This document shows, piece after piece, positions 1 to 10,714 of a stretch of DNA of 43,172 bases. This DNA comes from Cytidiella melzeri (Eukaryota; Basidiomycota; Agaricomycetes; Polyporales; Irpicaceae). The stretch covers positions 1 to 43,172 of the forward strand of contig JABYQR010000365.1 of NCBI GenBank assembly GCA_022592445.1. Direction: 5' to 3'. The notes below the pieces were generated by a model. That model was not told the DNA's origin. It was given only the letters and a program-made list of their open reading frames with translations, and did no database searches. The first letter of the stretch is position 1, and each line of letters begins with the position of its first letter. The position numbers and the translations under genes were made by a program.

Positions 1-163
1 AATCACAAAATGTCTTTGATTGTATATTAATCTAACCCTCCAAACATAACTATATATTCACGGGATTTTTAACATATCAAATAACTCTCACAATCATTTG
101 ACGTCATGTGAAATCGGCCTTTGCCCGCAGTGAATAGTATCAGCTTCCAGATATGTTTACAGA

Positions 164-540
164 TGTCCTGCTGATGTCTGAACTGCCTTATTCTCATTGA
201 ACTGCCAAAGGCTGTATCTTGATGGTATCTCTTGCTCAGAAAGCTACTAATGTTTGTCAAACATTGTGAAACAATCAGACGCAGTGCCCACTGCTGATGC
301 AACAAAAAAAGGCTTGTTTCACAATGAACGAGTTGAAACTTTCTTGATAGTATCACTTTCCGTAAATGGTTAGAGGTGTCCTGTTGATGTCTGTACTGCC
401 TCATATTCATTGAACTGCCACAGGCTGTATCTTGATGGTAATTCTTGCTCAGAAAGCAACTGATGTCCGTAGCAGTGCTTACTGCTGATGCAACAAAAAA
501 ATGCTATTTTCACAATGAAGGAGTTCATAATGTCTTGATA
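164..540 (-). repeat. Two diverged tandem repeat units, period 213 bp
   Basis: The block beginning tgtcctgctgatgtctg at 164 recurs, diverged, at 377. Each unit carries a 'ttgaactgcca..ggctgtatcttgatggta' stretch, a 'cagaaagc' stretch, 'actgctgatgcaacaaaaaaa' and 'cacaatgaa.gagtt'. Read on the minus strand, the unit also resembles the plus strand at about 30060-30300, so this is a dispersed family. The repeats begin exactly where the coding sequence of the neighbouring transposon-type gene stops, so they probably truncate it. A perfect TGACGTCA lies just outside at 99-106. The repeat may be the U3 part of an LTR-like element continuing beyond the window start; that is inference. Confidence 0.6.
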
Positions 541-2507
541 TGGAAGCAACAAAGCTTCTTTGTCATACTTGCAGTCCCAGGCCTCCACACCATTCTGAGC
601 TGCTGAACTATTTGAGAAGTGAGTGAAAAGTACCAGTATAATTTTTCTGCGGAGTCACAGACATCCTTTGCAAGCTCTATTGTAGACACATGTGGTGACA
701 ATGAGACAAACTTGACCGAGAATATCGTTTTTATCATCTCTCATGGCAAGTTTGTGCTAGAGGTGTAGACAACATGATGCTTGTTCCACTGCTTTGAAAA
801 ATTGCCAGAAACATCATTGATGAACACAATGACTGGGACAGTGTAGCACATTCTGCCCTTGGCAAGTTGTCGAGTGGGATTTGGCATTTTCTCGGCGTAT
901 TTCCGAGACTCATCTGTGCAAATCAAGTTAAGTGAGAAAGTCTCTAAGTGGGTTTATTGAGACATACCAGAGAACAGCTGAACATGTTCAGGATATGACC
1001 CAGACAATGTGTTGAAGGGAACCTTGAAGGTAGCCACAGGACATAGCATCTGTCGGTTTCTCACAACAAAACCACGCTATATTTGATCAACCAGTGAGAA
1101 AAAATACATCCAATTGAAAATGTACCTTACCTCAGTCCAAGAAATGCTACGGCCTAGTGCTGTAAGTGTCTCTGGTGTGCCTCCAGCAGTTGGGATTGGG
1201 TCTCGTTGTGAACTACAACAATCCACAAAGAACCGCTCCGGTATGAAATAGGATGCGTTGGATTGCTGAAGCAGCTCCTGAGTGAAAAAGATCTTCCCTT
1301 CAACCCTTACAGCAGGTGTGACAATGCCTTCAGGGCCATTGCGAAGCATCTTGAAACCATGCTGTGCTTCAGACATATACCCTCCACGGTCTTCAGGAAA
1401 GTTGGACATTGCAAATTGAGTCAAAGGATTTGCGTAATCCTAACACAGGTTCAGATTGAGGTTTGGTTACAAGATATACAATCCATACCTTTGCAACTGC
1501 AGCCCCAATATCATTGATGTAACAGATATTGCCGCTAGGACTTACAACCTTCTTTGTGGGATCTCTAACCAGACAACGGAGGTCCTGGCGCATTTTCTTG
1601 ATAGCGTACAAGGTTGGAACGTCACGTGCGTGTAACGCCTTGGCCCACCTAAGCATTGCACTGATTTGTGCATCCCAGAACCGCAGACGCGGAGATGTTA
1701 ACAAGAGGTCTGTGAGAAAGAGCTGATCGAGATTAGTAGCTATCTGACTGTAGGATCTCACTTATACTTACTGACTTGGACGGCCATGGAAAGAACAATG
1801 TATCCTGAGCAGATGGCTGACTTAAGTGTGAAAACGCTGGTATGCCTATGATGAATTGTCAGCAGGACGTTTTCATCATGTAATACCTCATACCTAGATA
1901 GGACGGCTCATCTTCTGCTATGGTATCCTGCTCAATAGCGCTGCATACCAGCTCATCTTGCAAATCATCCTCAAACAGCTCATAGTCCAGATCCAACGTC
2001 TCATTGCGCTCAGCACTATTGGCAGCAAATTCCTCCTCCTCTTCCTCCTCCTCCTCCTCCTCCTCCTCATTCACCTCTAACACGCTGACACTGTGCTCAC
2101 GATTGTGGGGTTGCCAGAGCTCACTGAATGGGACTGGATCTTGAGACGTGTCCACCAGATGGTCTTCCTCCTGAGATATGTCTGAAGACCCTTCAATCCC
2201 TTGCATTTCTTGCCTCTGTAGTTCTGTATCTTGCAGCTTCGCGCGCTCCATGTTGGCCTCTTGTAGCTGCTGACGGTACTGGACACACTGCTGATGCCGG
2301 GCTGTAGATTCGTGGCCCTGAGCGTAGCGGCGTGCCATTGTGAGTGGAAGACCATTTATGGGGCTCAGACACAATAAGCATGTCACTTGGTCCTTGGGGC
2401 CTATAGATCACACTGTGTAGAAATTATTGACATGTGTAGAGAAACAGAGCCAATTTTAAGTACGTACCTGTAGGGTCTAAGCCATAAGCAAGAGTATTTG
2501 TGGACAT
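540..2507 (-). pseudogene. Truncated multi-exon transposon-type protein of unknown function
   Basis: The start is inferred at the ATG at 2507 (MSTNTLAYGLDPT). A small exon 2468-2507 splices to 2400, giving GPKDQVTCLLC, a Cys-x2-Cys followed by spaced His, like a degenerate zinc finger. Later exons include about 1894-2400, 1489-1722, 1131-1439, 968-1049 and 634-913. A run of about 14 Glu sits in the second exon. The motifs LFFPWPSKS, DYANPLTQFAMSNFPEDRGG and VPVIVFINDVSG..SKQWNKH are, to my recollection, typical of a high-copy Agaricomycete protein seen in transposon-rich regions; I cannot name its superfamily. A TGA at 741-743 falls where family context expects Arg (LP-stop-EMI). The protein ends abruptly at EAWDCKYDKEALLLPYQD, where the 213-bp repeats start. 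The exon joins near 1800 and 600 are unresolved. Not functional. Confidence 0.6.
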
Positions 2508-2794
2508 GCTGACTGATGAGCAAAGGTGGCACAATCACAACGTAAGTTGGGTCAGATTGTGCAATACAAGACGGCAACTGTTTTACTCACCTTTTCCAAT
2601 GTTTCTCAAGCTTTGTGCACACGTTGTAGAGAAAGGAGAGGACTTTACGAGCCCATCAATGCGTTTGAGATTGTTTGATCTCAACGGAGAAGCACATGTG
2701 ACCGTGCGAACTCCCTTGGCGTTGGCTTTCTCCCCTTTGTCAACGTTTTGGTCAGTGTTGCCAGCCCTCTCCACATCTCCCACTCTCCTCGACC

Positions 2795-2970
2795 ATGGCA
2801 ACCGTTCTCATGGTCAATGCTGGACCACACCAACACGGCGAAGAGGTTGACAACTTCCATCGTGTTTCCTTGTGGATCAAAATCCACGGCTTATCGCGCG
2901 CATTGGACTCAGTGGTAAGCGCTCTGCAATATCCAGGCTTCGCTCGATCACTGACATTCTCACAGCCCCT
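2795..2970 (+). pseudogene. Possible first exon of a host gene interrupted by an LTR
   Basis: An ATG in good context (cgaccATGGC), preceded by a CT-rich tract, opens a frame starting MATVLMVNAGPHQHGEEVDN and running about 40 codons to a donor at 2920 (GTAAGC). An acceptor (tctcacAG) ends at 2965, and only five bases later the gypsy LTR begins. I do not recognise the protein. The rest of the gene is not found beside the other end of element A1, and the flanks do not match as a target duplication, so either the locus is rearranged or this is a chance ORF. Confidence 0.3.
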
Positions 2971-3722
2971 TGTCACGAAGACAAAGCTCGACGCAACTAA
3001 AAGGGACACAATGTGGAAGACAACGAAGAGGTGGTAGCAGGCTTGAAGCACAATGCTCTCACCAGCTATCAAACTTTATGCAAGTTGCTAGCCCAGTAAA
3101 GACCAAGTTAGTATTTACCAGCTATGTAGTACAAGAGGGGGTTGCTTACCTAGCCCAGTAAAGACCAAGAGGTCAAGATGGGGGGCTAGGAGCGTACATG
3201 CAGCATCTTGAATAGACTTCAGGGACCTGCGCACAGACCATGTTGAGGGCAGGCTTTGCAAGAAGCCGTGTGAACAAAGAACAAAAGAACTACCTAAAGG
3301 AGAACAATAGCTATTGTCTAGACCTTGCCAAGAACTCTACTTGTGAGAGAATCTATCTAAAAGGAGACCAACTATTGTATTCCATTCCCACACCTGTGAG
3401 AACATCCTTCCATAAAGAGAACAATAGGGAAAGAACAAAAGGAGTCCATGTGAGCGGTATCTATGACGTCAAACCCTAGCTATGGGCTGAGCCATGTGTC
3501 TGTAGCCATGTGGTCTTACTTAAGCTAAGTCACATGCCAGTGTGACGTAGTAGCAAGTAATGTGACCGTGTGGAGCATCTAAGCCACGTGATACGGGCGC
3601 GTAATAGATGTGCAAAGGAGTTTATGCAGAGAGAGTTGCAACTGAGCTGCAGCCCGGAGTTTTGCAGATAAAAACAAGAGGTAAATTGCGAAAATTAAGG
3701 GCCAGTCAGGCCATCCATGACA
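2971..3722 (-). repeat. A-family LTR, 3' LTR of A1
   Basis: Ends TGTCACGA...ATGACA as shown on the plus strand; about 752 bp. It is preceded (minus sense) by a polypurine tract, which identifies it as the 3' LTR. Its outer end resembles the 6292 and 37973 copies (TGTCACGRAGAC) more than its partner LTR at 11581 (TGACACGGAGAC). Confidence 0.88.
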
Positions 3723-3739
3723 TTACCCCCCTCCTAAAA
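3723..3739 (-). other. Polypurine tract of A1
   Basis: On the minus strand the sequence TTTTAGGAGGGGGGTAA directly abuts the 3' LTR. This is the expected plus-strand DNA primer site of an LTR retrotransposon. Confidence 0.8.
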
Positions 3740-3887
3740 TCGAGCGTCCTCGCAAAGCATCACTGTGCTGTGGTGATAGAGGTCTTCTACCCGTCTACAG
3801 GGATTCAGCAGAATTGCCCCGATTTTCTAGTCAGAAGGATGCTAGGAAGTTTCTCCCCTTCTGGTGTTGTTGACTCGACGTTACCCG

Positions 3888-6291
3888 TCAGTGTGATGTT
3901 CTTGAGATATCCAGACCAATGTGTTTGCCTTCATCCCAGCTAAGATTGTATGTAGATGGATAGATCGTGCGAAGGAAACCAGGGTCGGTCTGGGTATTGA
4001 ATTTTCGAAAGTGTGAGCGGAGATCCACAAAGAGTGAAGCTTTGATGACCCGGGGTGCTCCGGGGTTTGCTTTGTAGAAGTCGTCAATCGCTTCTTGACT
4101 ATTCTCGAGGTTTTCTACTGGTTCCCAGCTATTGTGTCCGTCTGAATACCCTTCCCATTTGGCTAGGAATTGCAGTTTCTTCCACTGTCCGTGTAGCCTG
4201 CTGTCTAGCACCTTCTCAACGACGTACTGCTCTTCTCCTTCTATGACGATAGGATCAGGAGGTGGAGGTACATCTTTGCCGTTGTCGTGCTAGGGACTTA
4301 GACGGTTGATGTGGAAGACGGGGTGGATTTGGAGATAGCTGGGTAGATCAAGTTTGTAGTCAAGATCGCCAATGCGTTCAATGACCTTGTACGGGCCGAG
4401 CTGACGAGGACCGAGTTTAGAGATAGCCTGGTGGATCTGGACATTATTAGCGTTCAGCCAGACCATGTTGCCCACTTGGAAGACACGTGGAGAGCGCTTC
4501 TCAGATTTATAGAGTTGCTTCATCTTTTCTTTGCTTAGACGAAGAGCTGCTTCGGTCTCTTTGCGTACTCGAGCCATATTGCCAAGGTGCTCATCGTGTG
4601 AAGGGATATTGCTTTGCTTGCCGACTGGTATAGTGAAGTTGGGGCGATATCCGTACATGACTTCAAACGGTGTTTGGGAGTTACCCGCGTGTACTTGCAA
4701 GTTGAGTGTAAACTCAGCCCCGGTAGATGATCTACCCAGTCGTCTTGTCGTTGCTGACAGAATAGATGCAGATACTGTTCGATATCCTGGTTTTTGCGTT
4801 CAACTTTGCCATTTCCTTGCGGATGATAGGCGGTCGTAAAACCAGTCTCTATGCGTAGGCGGTGATAGAGCGCACGCATGAAGTGCGCTGCAAACTGGGG
4901 TCCTCGGTCAGAGAACACCTTCTTGGGAATGCCGTGAAGTTGAAATACCTCTTTGTAGTGTAGATCAGCAATCCCCTCAGCGTTAACCTTAGTGGTGGTA
5001 GGGATGATGTGTGTTTGATCGGAGTAATGGTCAACGTAGACCGCGATCGAATCAAATCCCTTAGAGGGTGGCAGCTGAGTGATGAGATCTACTCCGACGT
5101 GTTCCCAAGGTCTGGCCGGAGCTTCCTGAGGCTGTAGTACTGCTTTAGGGTGTGGAGCTGACTTGTAGCATTGACAGCGATTGTCGCGGAGCGACTGCTG
5201 CTATGCTGATAACCCTAAAAAGGGAGTGTAGTAGAGAGGAAGGGGGTGGATCTCCAACGACGACAACGAGGTCAAATTCGATGATGAGCAGGCAAGCAGG
5301 CACTGAGGCCGGATACTGGCAGTGCAAATGACGAAGTTAATATCAGACTAATACTAGGTTACATTGAGTAACTCACCTGGCAGTGCAAATGACGAAGAGG
5401 TCAAGATGCAGAACCAGGGAGGGTAAGGGGTACTATATATACTGTGTCTGGGTGGTCTGTGCACCAGTTCCCACACTAGGGACTGGAGTAACTGTGGGGC
5501 TGGAGTAACAATAGAACAATAAGGGACCAGGGTAACTGTCAAGGACCTGAGTAACTGTCAAGGACCAGGGTACGTAGAACGATAGAGCTAGAACAATAGA
5601 ACAATAGAACAATAGAATAGGAACAATAGAACAATAGAAACTGGGGGAATCCCTGGGGAATCCCTAACAATAGATAGAAGACAATAGTCGAAAGACAATA
5701 GAACAATAAGACCTGGGGGAATCCCTATCAATGGAAGTTGAACAATAGAACAATAGCCTAGGTTGATCTGGAACCGCTGCAGATTGAGTCTAGGGTTTGG
5801 GTCTGGACTATTGATAAATAAGGCAGGATGTCACGTGACCCGGGTTAGGGTTAGGTCCGGTAACACTCCTAGCCGGAAAATAAGCGCTCTAGATAGGCGC
5901 CTAAGGCTGTAAACTTGTGACATTGTTGGAAAAATCCGGTCTCTGTTGGACTATCCATGTCAGCGATCACAACCTAGTACGTAAGTCTTGACGAAGGCAT
6001 TCATCTTTGGCCACCAATAGTGTTGTGAGACTAGCTCTATGGTGCCGTGTTTGCCCGGATGACCAGCCGCGGGTGTGTCATGGCAAGATTTGACTATTTC
6101 GTGACGGAGCTCTTTGTTGTTAGGGATGTAGAGTTTTCCCTTGTAATAGATGAGTCCGTCACTCTCTTCCCATTCTAGTAAACCGCCGACAAGTTTGCGA
6201 GGACCCTTCTTTCCAAGGGTAGCTAGAGCTTGTGCGACTTCTGCTTCTTGCTCTGTGCATTCTCGGATCTTTGATTCAAGCGGAGAGGTAG
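3888..6291 (-). pseudogene. A1 pol, C-terminal half: integrase and chromodomain
   Basis: The frame resumes at 6291 after the solo A LTR. It encodes an HHCC zinc-binding domain (LRHEIVKSCHD, GHPGKHG, then GCDRCQCYK). The CDRC part is split by the solo B LTR and rejoins in frame after removing one GCGAT copy. The integrase core shows the D,D,E signature in HVGVDLI, VFSDRGPQF and NGKVERKNQ. A GPY-like region (LGPRQLGPYKVIERIG) is followed by a chromodomain (YVVEKVLDSR...FLAKWEGY...NSWEPVENL) that would target chromatin. Damage: one base is missing in the C run at 4718-4721 (-1 shift after DHLPG), and a TAG stop sits at 4290-4292 just after HINRLSP, before the chromodomain. ORF fragments at 4290-4700 and 4535-4918 are the two sides of the frameshift. 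Confidence 0.85.
5182..5962 (-). repeat. Solo B-family LTR inside A1 integrase
   Basis: 781 bp, beginning TGTCGCGGAGCGAC and ending CTATCCATGTCA. It is flanked by a perfect 5-bp duplication GCGAT (5177-5181 and 5963-5967). Orientation is judged from B-3, which leads element D. It contains arrays of 'gaacaata' units, two TTAGGG-type units next to TCACGTGA, a TATA box, and the AGGTCAAGAT primer complement. It is a solo LTR left by LTR-LTR recombination. Confidence 0.93.
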
Positions 6292-7049
6292 TGTCACGGA
6301 GACGAAGCTCGACGCAACTAAAAGGGACACGATGTGGAAGACGATGAAGAGGTGGTGGCAGGCTTGAAGCACAATGCTCTCACCAGCTATCAAACTTTAT
6401 GCAAGTTGCTAGCCCAGTAAAGACCAAGTTAGTATTGGGTACTACTAGCTATGTAGTACAGGAGGGGTTTGCTTACCTAGCCCAGTAAAGACCAAGAGGT
6501 CGAGATGGGGGCTAGGAGCGTACATGTAGCTGCTTATATAGACTTCAGGGACCTGCGCACAGACCATGTTGAGGGCAGGCTTTGCAAGAAGCCGTGTGAA
6601 CGAAGAACAAAAGAACTACCTAAAAGAGAACAATAGCTATTGTCTAGACCTTGCCAAGAACTCTACCCGTGAGAGAATCTATCTAAAAGGAGACCAACTA
6701 TTGTATTCCATTCCCACACCTGTGAGAACATCCTTCCATAAAGAGAACAATAAGGAAAGAACAATAAGGAGCCCATGTGGACAGTATCTATGACGTCAAA
6801 CCCTAGCTATGGGCTGAGCCATGTGCTTGTAGCCATGTGGTCTTACTTAAGCTAAGTCACATGCCAGTGTGACGTAGTAGCAAGTAATGTGACCGTGTGG
6901 AGCATCTAAGCCACGTGATACGGGCGCTTAATAGACGTGCAAAGGAGTTTATGCAGAGAGAATTGAAACTGGGTTGTAGCCCGGAGTTTTACAGATAAAA
7001 ACAAGAGGTAAATTGCGAAAATTAAGGGCTAGTCAGGCCATCCATAACA
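6292..7049 (-). repeat. Solo A-family LTR inside A1 pol
   Basis: 758 bp, beginning TGTCACGGAGACGAAG and ending CCATAACA, with a perfect 5-bp duplication GGTAG at 6287-6291 and 7050-7054. Removing it rejoins ...SALATT to SPLESK in frame. An A-family LTR has therefore inserted into an older A-type element. Confidence 0.93.
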
Positions 7050-9233
7050 GGTAGTAGCAAGTGCACTGGTAGCGAGGATCCGGAAGTGTTCCGGTTTCAG
7101 TACCACCTGATCCTTGTTGTCTTCTTCGTCCGTGACAGCGTGGGAGTGAAGACGAGAAAGGGGATCAGCGTGTATCATGGTACTGCCAGGCTTGTGTACC
7201 AACACGAAGTCAAAGTCAGCCAAAAGTAATGACCAACGTGCTTGACGGCGAGTGAGGTGTTGTGCAGTTTTCCAGTACTGCAGGTTTGCGTGATCTGTCC
7301 AGATCTCAAACGGTTCCTTGAGCCCCTCAAGGTAGTGGCGCCAATCTTTGAGAGCTTCCGTGATGGCTAACATCTCCCAATCAAAGATTTTGTAATCACG
7401 CTCCGCTTCAGTCATAGATGCGGACCGGTAGGTGATAGGGTGGTAGAATCCATCTTCCCTTGATTTCTGGGAGATGATTCCACCGGTTGCATAGCCCGAG
7501 GCATCGACTTCTAGACGTGTAGGGAGTTCAGGGTCCCAGACTGCCAAGATAGGCTTAGTAGTAAAGGCCTTCTTTAGCAACTTGAAGGCAGTCTGCTGTG
7601 CTGGACCCCACACAAACAGCACATCCTTCTTAGTAAGGTTGTGTAGAGGCCGTGTGTGCTTTGAGAAGTCTTGAATGAAGTGTTGGTAGAAATTGGCAAA
7701 GCCTATGAACCCTCTAACTTCTTTGAGGTTCTTGGGTGTGGGCCAAGTAGAAACTGCTTGGACTTTGACAGGGTCCATAGCAACTTCGCAGGCGCGAATG
7801 ATCAACCCGAGGTACTCGATCTCAGATTTCTCAAACTCGCACTTTTCCGGCCGGAGGTAGTGATCGTGCTGTTGAAGTTGCTCAAGGACTTCATGTACAA
7901 CCTTGCGGTGCTCTGTCAGGTTGTTGCTCCAGATCAGAATGTCATCTAGATAGACAGCCACCTTGCCCTCGGCAACGAGGTTGGCAAAGATGTTGTCCAT
8001 CAGAGCTTGAAAGGTAGCAGGTGGGTCCGTGAGACCGAAGAACATGACTTTAGGTTTGAAGAGTCCTCAGTTGGTAACAAAAGCTGCTTTGTACTTGTCT
8101 CCTTCTTTGATTCGGACGTTGTGGTATCCCCAACAAACATCAAATTTTGTGAAGATCTTTGCACCCTTGAGCTTGTTGATGATGTCAGTGGCAAGTGGTA
8201 GAGGGTAGCGGTTCTTCACAGTGATGTCGTTGAGTTTGTGTTAGTCCTGAATAAGTCAGAGTTTGTTGTCCTTCTTTTTGATGAAGAAGACTGGAGAAGC
8301 CATCGGAGACTTAGAAGGTGTGATGTAACCTTTGGATAGGTTCTCCTGGGTGAATTTGTCAAGCTCGGCTTGTTCGTTCAGGGGCATAGCATGAACTTTT
8401 GATTTGATCGTCTCAGGAGCGTCTGGTTTGAGATCAATCGAATGGTCCCAGGGTTGATGCTGGGGTAGCCGATTAGACTCTTCCTCAGAGAAGACTTTAG
8501 CATGTCTGTGATACTCTGATGGAACGATGTCTTCGAAGGAGCGCTTAGCTTTAGCTTTGTTTGTTTCAGCAGCAAGCTTAGTAGAGTAGGTGAAGCCGGC
8601 CATACACCAGACTTTGTCAGTGGTGTCTTGGATAATCCCGGCTTTGACCCACTGCCTACGTTCTTTGCAATTACCGTCAACCTTCTGGAAAGGTTTGTCA
8701 GAAGATTCTTCCGAGCCGCTCGGAATTGTCATTTCTCCTTTTTCCCAGTTGACGGTAGGGTTTACGAGCTTGAGCCAGGGTAGCCCAAGTATGATGTCTT
8801 CTGGACCAAACTCCGTGACAAGAAACTCTGCCTTTTCTGTGTGGTCTCCAACAGTAAGTATAAGGCGAATGAAGTGTGTTAATCCGCCAGCTTTATTCTT
8901 AGTTCCGTCGATATTATGCAATGAGATAACCCTTTCGAGCGGGTGCTGGATAATCTTATGCTTTTTGAAAAACTGACAACTGATGAATAAAGCTGTAGCT
9001 CCTGAATCGATCATGGCAGGAATGCAAATGCTTCTATTCAGACCTTTTACTAGTACATGTATTCGGAAATGAGACGATAACCGGTCTAGAGACAATATAG
9101 TACATGCAGAGACAGTAGACGACGGGCACGGAGTTGCTATGGTACACAAAGATGATGAGGTAGAAGATGAGGAAAACAAGGACGGGGTATCGGGGGGACT
9201 CGCAGCTGCGGCTATGTCACGAGTCCTTTTCAA
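7050..9233 (-). pseudogene. A1 pol, N-terminal half: protease, reverse transcriptase, RNase H
   Basis: The frame opens at 9233, one base back from the Gag stop, so expression needs a -1 shift. The aspartic protease motif is AMIDSGATALFIS (DSG), with ILGLPWL near its end. The RT part begins around FIKKKDNKL. The catalytic YLDD is in VAVYLDDILIWS, and RNase H follows (LEVDASGYATGG, FEIWTDHANLQYW, HADPLSR). Between 8067 and 8258 three in-frame stops break RT: TGA at 8256-8258, TAA at 8241-8243 and TGA at 8067-8069. The neighbouring family pattern is KLRLVQDYRKLND, so the first TGA replaces Arg (CGA); the third replaces Arg in TNRGLF. The downstream frame is cut by the solo LTR at 7050 and continues at 6291. 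Confidence 0.87.
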
Positions 9234-10714
9234 AAAACCGCGTTGATATTAGCAGCCATTTCATCCATCTGCTTCTTCTGGATGTCCAACATGTCCTTGA
9301 GCACCGCAATCTTAGCATCCTTGTCATTGGATGCATCTTGCTTTGCCAGGGTAGTGGTTGACGAGGTCGACAAGGTAGCAGCAACTTTTTGTCCCTTAGG
9401 GACGCCTTGAAGTCGTTTCAGGCAAACAGCTCCCCAGTGACCGGTACCACCGCAGTGGTTGAAGACCGGGTCGTCTGGGTGCTTCAAGTCCCTCTTCTTG
9501 TGACTCTCAGATCCACAAACTGAGCAGCGCTTGCTCATCTCCTTCTTCCATTTCTGGAAGATCTTTTGTTTTCCCAGACCCGCAAAGAGCAAGTCAAATG
9601 AGGCGGAGAAATGGGATGCATCGATCTCCATCGCGTTGGGATCACGGAACGCTTGCTGGTGGGACTTGCCATGTCCCAAGGAACTGTCTACCATGACCTT
9701 CCCAGTGCTGTTTCGTAGATCCGCTAGCTGAGCATCTACTGCCTTGCACTGGTCCTTTAGTGCATCGTAAGTTGTGGCGCGGGTCTGAAAGTATGAGACG
9801 CGCTGAAGGTATTCCGTACTCAAGCTCGACTTGAGACGGTTGAAAAGATCCTGCTGGCTCCAGCCAGTGCGAGGGGCCCAGGTCTCGAACTCCAAGATGT
9901 GGGCGGCGAATGTCTTGTTACCCTGCTTCATGCCGGTAACCTTAGTCTTGGCCTCCATGACCGCGTCAATAGGCTCAAACTTGGCTTTGAAAGCCTCAAT
10001 GAATGTGTCCCAGCTATTTCCAAATGCTGGTTTGCTATTGGCAAGCTTCTCAATATGAGGGCGAGCCCAGTCGGCAGCGTCGTCCTGCATGAACAACAAG
10101 GCGCTGGTGATGAGTTTGTGAGGATCAAAGATCCTCGCGCCAGTGTTGTCTACCCGGACCTGGCCTTGTGCATCCTGCTGGAAAAACGCAGTGCCCTGGT
10201 TCTGGGCCCAGACGATGAAAGCATGCCGGAAAATCCTTGCTTCTGACGACGTTTTTCCTTTCAAAGAGACCGGCTTCTCGACAATACTCCGTTCTCGGGA
10301 CTTGTGCGTGGCTGCTGCAGTTGCTGTTGGTTGTGCCGCTGCTAGCGCGGCGACTTGGTTGGTGAGGTCCACCATCCTTTGTGTCAGGACACCAAACATG
10401 TTTAGGATGTCCTGAGCGCTTAGATCAGCTGGGGCGGCTGCGGGAGCAGCGTTCTGCGGGTTTGGGTCCATGTCTTGTGATGTAATGAGGCGTAGGTTTT
10501 CTTCGTTGGGTGTCTGGTGCTGCTCAGTGTAGTATTCGCTATTGACTGCTTCTGTTGGGTCTTCCTGAGTGTACCGGTTTGGGCACGGTTGGTTGTCACA
10601 CTTGTAGAATAGGCCTTCGTAGAAGTGGTCATCTGTGACCGTGTTCGAATCGAAGAAATGTATAAAATTTTTGCAAGACGTGGTGGGCAAAAACTGTGGA
10701 CTGTCTAGATCCAC
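9230..10714 (-). CDS. A1 Gag polyprotein
   Basis: Open for 494 codons. The ATG giving MDPNPQNAAPAAA is a likely start, but homology with element D (CKN..H, QPCPNRY) extends upstream to the start of the open frame, which has no ATG, so the true start is unclear. A Gag-type helical core (RERSIVEKPVSLKGK...WDTFIEAFKAKFEPIDAVMEAKTKV) is followed by a zinc region: CSVCGSESHKKRDLKH (C-x2-C-x4-H-x6-H rather than CCHC), then HCGGTGHWGAVC, whose first Cys has become Phe. The frame ends GTT-TTT-TGA in a run of six T, and Pol continues in -1. Gag itself has no stop and is the best preserved part of A1. Confidence 0.82.
   Translation of the reverse strand: MDLDSPQFLPTTSCKNFIHFFDSNTVTDDHFYEGLFYKCDNQPCPNRYTQEDPTEAVNSEYYTEQHQTPNEENLRLITSQDMDPNPQNAAPAAAPADLSAQDILNMFGVLTQRMVDLTNQVAALAAAQPTATAAATHKSRERSIVEKPVSLKGKTSSEARIFRHAFIVWAQNQGTAFFQQDAQGQVRVDNTGARIFDPHKLITSALLFMQDDAADWARPHIEKLANSKPAFGNSWDTFIEAFKAKFEPIDAVMEAKTKVTGMKQGNKTFAAHILEFETWAPRTGWSQQDLFNRLKSSLSTEYLQRVSYFQTRATTYDALKDQCKAVDAQLADLRNSTGKVMVDSSLGHGKSHQQAFRDPNAMEIDASHFSASFDLLFAGLGKQKIFQKWKKEMSKRCSVCGSESHKKRDLKHPDDPVFNHCGGTGHWGAVCLKRLQGVPKGQKVAATLSTSSTTTLAKQDASNDKDAKIAVLKDMLDIQKKQMDEMAANINAVF

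Noticed and set aside
2033..2075. CTC/TCC microsatellite as a separate regulatory feature
   Set aside because: It encodes an in-frame Glu run within an acidic exon of the transposon-type gene.
3240..3479. Repeated 75-80 codon frame (MLRAGFARSRVN...) also at 6566, 11855 and 21953
   Set aside because: It is the antisense reading of LTR family A; it recurs because the LTRs are alike, not because it is a gene.
5354..5542. Frame MTVTLVPYCSIVTPAP..., also at 38616
   Set aside because: A reading of LTR family B across its U3/TATA region; no independent support.
5840..5860. TTAGGG-type units in LTR B as a sign of a telomere or interstitial telomeric tract
   Set aside because: Only two units, present in every B LTR copy; part of the LTR.
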